Of a stretch of DNA of 64,000 nt, positions 60,890 to 64,000 are shown in pieces. Each line of letters starts with the position of its first letter. The first letter of the stretch is position 1. The translations under genes and the position numbers were made by a program. The notes beneath the pieces are model-generated. The model worked only from the letters and a program-made list of their open reading frames with translations, was not told the DNA's origin and searched no databases. The stretch is from Pseudonocardiales bacterium (GTDB lineage: Bacteria > Actinomycetota > Actinomycetes > Mycobacteriales > Pseudonocardiaceae): the NCBI GenBank assembly GCA_023252195.1, contig JAHEXI010000003.1, forward strand, positions 338,710 through 402,709. The letters are read 5' to 3'.

Positions 60890-61242
60890 GCCGGACCTAC
60901 CTCGGTCGTGGGTATGGCAGGAAAGCGGGGGCGCGCGAGCAACCGGCTCAAGCCACTGCGGTCACGACCGTGTTGCAGGACGTGGACGGCACGGGCCCGG
61001 CCCTCCACGGTCAGCCGGTAGTACCGCCGGGAGGGCCGACCCTCGGTACGACCAGGCTCGGGATCCTCCCACCGGTCGCTGACCCAACCTGCGCCCCGCA
61101 GCCTTTGCAGGATCGGGTAGATCGTGCCCGGCTCCAATCCGCTGGCGCGCACGATCTCCAACCCATACAGCTCGGTGTCAGGACGATCGAGAAGTGCCCC
61201 CAACACCGCCAAGACACCCACCGTCATCCGCAAACCCGCCAT
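60886..61242 (-). CDS. PadR-family transcriptional regulator
   Basis: 118 residues: MAGLRMTVGVLAVLGALLDR, ELYGLEIVRASGLEPGTIYP, ILQRLRGAGWVSDRWEDPEP, GRPSRRYYRLTVEGRA. Complete PadR winged helix with the GTIYPxLxRLxxxG recognition helix and a short C-terminal dimer helix. Its start may be leaderless (TAGAGT eight bases before the ATG). Two tandem 22-bp repeats upstream are the likely autoregulatory site. Confidence 0.9.
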   Translation of the reverse strand: MAGLRMTVGVLAVLGALLDRPDTELYGLEIVRASGLEPGTIYPILQRLRGAGWVSDRWEDPEPGRTEGRPSRRYYRLTVEGRARAVHVLQHGRDRSGLSRLLARPRFPAIPTTEVGPA

Positions 61243-61257
61243 AAGGGTTTACTCTAC

Positions 61258-61301
61258 ATAGCTAGTGTCCACCTTGTCGATAGCGAGTGTTCACCTTGTC
61301 G
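61258..61301 (+). repeat. Two tandem 22-bp repeats upstream of padR
   Basis: ATAGCTAGTGTCCACCTTGT(CG) at 61258-61279 and ATAGCGAGTGTTCACCTTGT(CG) at 61280-61301 differ at two positions. They start 16 bp before the padR ATG and abut the presumed -10, two helical turns per unit: a plausible cooperative operator. Confidence 0.8.
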
Positions 61302-61354
61302 GGCTCATATTCGGCAGGTACGAATGGAGGGAAAGGGGGCGTGTCACTTCGCAG

Positions 61355-61740
61355 GGCGCTGTTGCTTTAATGGAGGGGCGGTCCTCGGCGACGGCGGCCT
61401 GTGGGTGTTCAGATGGCGAGCGTGAGTTCGGTGAAGGCTGCTGAGATCCGGCGGTTCGGGTCGAGGTCGACGGCCAGTTCATAGTGACCGCGGCTCATAG
61501 TGACCGCGGCGCAGGTTCTGGACGAAGGCATGTCCTGCACTGATCACTCGCGCGGACCGCAGCCGTTGAAACTACGCGTCGGCTGCAACCGGGACTTCAA
61601 GCGGCCGTGATCAGCTTTGACCGTGTTGTTCGCATACTGCTCGGTGACGTGGCAGGCGGAGGGCAGCAGCTCGTTGAGCACTCGCGGATACGTGGAAGCC
61701 CGGTCGGTGCTCACCTCGGCCGGGCGTGGACTGTACTCGA
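61355..61740 (-). mobile_element. IS6-family remnant
   Basis: A GGCGCTGTTGC end lies at 61355. The minus frame then gives STDRASTYPRVLNELLPSAC, HVTEQYANNTVKADHGRLKS, then after frameshifts VISAGHAFVQNLRRGHYELA, ending in a stop near 61409. This is the C-terminal half of a transposase related to the one at 59236. A 16-18 bp piece (CCGCGGTCACTATGA) is tandemly duplicated inside it. Confidence 0.8.
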
Positions 61741-62188
61741 TCGAGTGTGCGGGTGACGAACCCGCGAGTGGCTGCTAGTACTCCGGCCGTAGATCGTGAT
61801 CTTGCGGCGTGTCGGTCCCGAACGGAGGCGCGGATGCGTCGTGATGGGCAGCTCGCGGCGTCCCGGGCCAGTCGGGGCGTTCGCTGGCCGGCGCGTTCGC
61901 CGCGTCGGTTCGCCGGATCGGCATGACAGGCCGCCTCAGCCGGCATGGAGGCGGATCACCCGCTAGGTGTGTCTTAAGTGAAGAGTCGTGTTATCGATCC
62001 GGTTCCGCCCTTGATCCTGGATTCCGGACGTCGTCGGGGCGCCCCTTACGAAGCGATAGACATGGTTAGCGCTGGTAATCACGCGCGGTCAGCGGCATGT
62101 GCGGACGTTCCGCTGCGCCTTGTCTTCGGGAGGGCGGACGGGACCAGGCTTGCCCGCGACAACGCTGCGGACCACGCTATCGGGTGGG
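61741..62188. other. Stretch without recognisable gene
   Basis: Open frames at 61726-61926 and 61978-62454 are arginine/alanine-rich and resemble no family; neither has a ribosome site. Probably decayed sequence around the IS6 remnant. Confidence 0.4.
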
Positions 62189-62222
62189 CTCACCACGAGC
62201 CGCCGGTGCGGCTCGTGGTGAG
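62189..62222. terminator. Perfect 14-bp hairpin
   Basis: CTCACCACGAGCCG (62189-62202) and CGGCTCGTGGTGAG (62209-62222) pair fully around a 6-base loop. It lies 100 bp beyond the end of the small minus-strand membrane ORF, so a terminator role is likely. Confidence 0.65.
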
Positions 62223-62320
62223 GGTATGGATCGCGAGTCAGCGGCGCCCACCGCAGCGCTGGGGCGACGTCAACGCGCCAAGACAGCCAGGTAACGAAGT
62301 GCTGATCTTTGAAGATCAGG

Positions 62321-62494
62321 TCATCCCCGCCGGCCCGCCGCCCGTCCGAGGAAGAATCCCAACGTCCCGCCGGCCAGCAGGCCAACCGCGAAGACCACGG
62401 CAAGGAAGGCCACTACAGCCCGGCGCAGAGTCTGGAGAAACCCCACCGCCATGAGGTGGTCGGTGGTGATCAGCAGCAGTTGATGGGCCAGCAT
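62321..62494 (-). CDS. Possible 57-residue single-span membrane protein
   Basis: MLAHQLLLITTDHLMAVGFL, QTLRRAVVAFLAVVFAVGLL, AGGTLGFFLGRAAGRRG: one strong hydrophobic helix with a Gly-rich GxxLGFFLG end and a basic C-terminus. The start could also be MAVGFL. No clear ribosome site. Confidence 0.35.
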   Translation of the reverse strand: MLAHQLLLITTDHLMAVGFLQTLRRAVVAFLAVVFAVGLLAGGTLGFFLGRAAGRRG

Positions 62495-62876
62495 CCGGAC
62501 AGCATGGCAGACCACAGTGACCAGCGGCGGCCGGACTGCCGTCCTCGCGACGCGCTGGCGCGCGCACAGCATCAGCGGCATGACAGTGCGTTCCAGGGCA
62601 ACGTCTTGACCTCGAGTAGGAGTCTCGCGACGTAGCCGGTGGCGGCAAGTCCAAATCTTGATGACGCCGGGGATGGCCGGTAGGGCTGTGGCCTGGGTAG
62701 CGGTTCTGAGGCCGTTGACACGCGGTAGATGTGGGTAGATGTAGTGGGTGGCCGCGCCGGGAAAGTTGTGCGCGGAGACGGCGTGCGGGGCTGCAGGAGG
62801 GCGACTGTTTGATGTCGGCGTTGAGAAATTCGTCGCAGGTGACGATCTAGCTTTGTTCCGGTGGTTCGTGGCGGCG
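62495..62876. other. Stretch without recognisable gene
   Basis: No frame has both a ribosome site and family-like sequence. It should hold the 3' flank of the S9 peptidase gene; no clear terminator hairpin was found. Confidence 0.4.
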
Positions 62877-64000
62877 CTACAGGTTCTCGGCGTTCTCGAC
62901 GGTGACCGGTTCAATGCCGTCCTCCGGTGGCAGCTCGAACCCGAACACCTGGGCGTAGAAGCTCAATTCGGCATCAAGTGCGCGGCGGATGTTCTCCGCG
63001 CGCCGGAAGCCGTGCTGCTCGCCGTCGAAGAGCAGGTAGGCGACGGGCACCTTCCGGGCCCGTAGTGCGTTGACGATCATCTCCGACTGGTTGGGCGGGA
63101 CGACCTCGTCCTGCATGCCCTGCAGCACGATGAGCGGCCGGGTGAGTTTTTCGACGTGGTGGATGGGGGAGCGCTCGAGGTACATGTCGCGCCGCTGCGG
63201 GTACGGTCCGATGAGGCCGTCGAGGTAGCGGCTCTCGAACTTGTGTGTTTCCGCGGCCAGCGCCTCCAGGTCGGCGACACCGAAATGGTCGGCGCCCGCG
63301 GCGAACGGGGTGTCGTCGCGGGCCAGCGCGGCCAGCGTGGTGTAGCCGCCCGCGGACGCGCCGCGGATCGCGAGCCGGGCCGGGTCGACTCGGCCCTGCT
63401 CGGCGAGCCAGCGGGCGGCGGCTATGCAGTCGGCTACGTCGATGACGCCCCAGGCGTCCTTGAGTAGGTCGCGGTAGGTTCGCCCGAATCCGGCGGATCC
63501 GCCGTAGTTGACGTCGACGACGGCGAACCCGCGGGTGGTCCAGTACTGCAACCCGATCGACAGCGAGGGCACTGCTGCCCCCGTGGGGCCGCCGTGGATC
63601 ACCACGAGCAGCGGGGGCAGTTCGCCGTCCGGACCGGTGCGGCCAGGGCTGGCGGGCGGGTAGAACAACGCGTGCGCCGTCCGCGGGTTCCCGTCGCGGT
63701 CGACCGAGGGGAACGACACAGACTCGGGTACCGACATGTAACCGGTGGTGATGCCCAGCTCTCGCGGAGGGCGGAGGACCTCGATCTCTGGGCCCTCGGG
63801 CCGGACTCGGTACACCGCTGGTTCAGCGGTCGGGGTGCCTGCGACGACGACGTGGTCCGGGCCTGCCGCCCGAACCGCTGCTACGGCGGAGAAAGGCCAG
63901 TCGAGGTCGGTGACAGCGCGGTCGGTGCCGCGCACGGCCAGCCCGTCGTAGCCTGCGCGCCAGCGGGCGAACACGATTCGGCCGTCGGCGAGTAGGGCGT
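62877..64000 (-). CDS. Prolyl-oligopeptidase-family (S9) serine peptidase, C-terminal part (runs off right edge)
   Basis: About 374 residues visible. The end of a beta-propeller is followed by the alpha/beta-hydrolase domain: LPPLLVVIHGGPTGAAVPSL (oxyanion HGGP), VDVNYGGSAGFGRTYRDLL, RLAIRGASAGGYTTLAALAR (nucleophile Ser in GASAGG), LQGMQDEVVPPNQSE (Asp) and FDGEQHGFRRAENI (His). The catalytic triad is complete. Dipeptidyl-peptidase/acylaminoacyl-peptidase type, probably cytoplasmic; the N-terminus lies beyond the window. Confidence 0.9.
   Translation of the reverse strand, partial: ALLADGRIVFARWRAGYDGLAVRGTDRAVTDLDWPFSAVAAVRAAGPDHVVVAGTPTAEPAVYRVRPEGPEIEVLRPPRELGITTGYMSVPESVSFPSVDRDGNPRTAHALFYPPASPGRTGPDGELPPLLVVIHGGPTGAAVPSLSIGLQYWTTRGFAVVDVNYGGSAGFGRTYRDLLKDAWGVIDVADCIAAARWLAEQGRVDPARLAIRGASAGGYTTLAALARDDTPFAAGADHFGVADLEALAAETHKFESRYLDGLIGPYPQRRDMYLERSPIHHVEKLTRPLIVLQGMQDEVVPPNQSEMIVNALRARKVPVAYLLFDGEQHGFRRAENIRRALDAELSFYAQVFGFELPPEDGIEPVTVENAENL

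Noticed and set aside
1..64000. tRNA, rRNA, riboswitch or replication/integration genes
   Set aside because: No cloverleaf, rRNA-like stretch, integrase or replication initiator was recognised by reading, so a classical integrative element is not proposed.

Overview
The window reads as a chromosomal accessory region of a high-GC actinomycete. BTAD/AfsR-type and LuxR-type STAND regulators, a mycothiol-dependent maleylpyruvate isomerase-like protein, DUF4383 and DUF6247 proteins, MEDS/HATPase anti-sigma-like kinases and a modular PKS with P450 are all typical of Pseudonocardiales-like organisms. That placement is inference; no rRNA or tRNA gene was recognised that would fix it.

Layout. 1-2.6 kb: two drug-efflux MFS genes around a collapsed DrrAB-type ABC exporter, with twin GTTG-N7-CAAC boxes in the two promoters. 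2.8-6.6 kb: a DUF4383 membrane protein, then eroded genes (HicAB-like, ATP-grasp, GNAT, SnoaL-like) and two small intact genes (AOC-barrel lipoprotein, DUF3237). 6.7-30 kb: four very large signal-transduction ATPases (LuxR/NB-ARC, SARP-cyclase-NB-ARC, cyclase-NB-ARC, AAA-LuxR), with a Crp/Fnr regulator, NTF2-fold proteins, an NYN/OST-HTH protein, a CBS protein and a DUF1326-DUF2182 pair between them. 30-34 kb: FAD-linked oxidase, MDMPI-like protein and duplicated debris. 34-53 kb: a small polyketide locus: LuxR-type activator, PaaK-like ligase, one-module PKS (degenerate ACP-KS-AT-KR-ACP-TE), SnoaL-like protein, P450, SodC-like lipoprotein, SDR, acyl-CoA ligase and a collapsed monooxygenase. 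53-58 kb: sigma factor, fused gene fragments, two MEDS-HATPase proteins, a STAS antagonist and an intact VapBC pair. 58-64 kb: DUF6247, a murL fragment cut by an IS6-family element, PadR with DUF4383, an IS6 remnant, and an S9 peptidase running off the right edge.

Two shared regulatory signatures stand out. (i) A 42-bp tandem double box, TGTCN-N6-TGACA twice at 23-bp centre spacing, occurs four times, each time 56-109 bp upstream of an NTF2-fold (SnoaL/DUF4440-type) gene, two of them dead. At three of the four sites the proximal box sits near -42 of a plausible -10. The architecture is that of a Crp-type class II activator, and a Crp/Fnr gene lies beside one copy. (ii) A palindrome of the form CTAGGG-N5-CCSGAG, near -42 of a TAGCNT -10, occurs three times in the polyketide locus. 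It is a candidate operator for the LuxR-type regulator there.

About 25 genes are broken. Many keep both ends while losing the middle (drrA/drrB, GNAT, DUF4440 lipoprotein, LAL regulator, monooxygenase, SnoaL), so the region looks like a gene graveyard that keeps collecting and eroding modules. Some single-base frameshifts could be sequencing errors; the large internal deletions cannot be explained that way.
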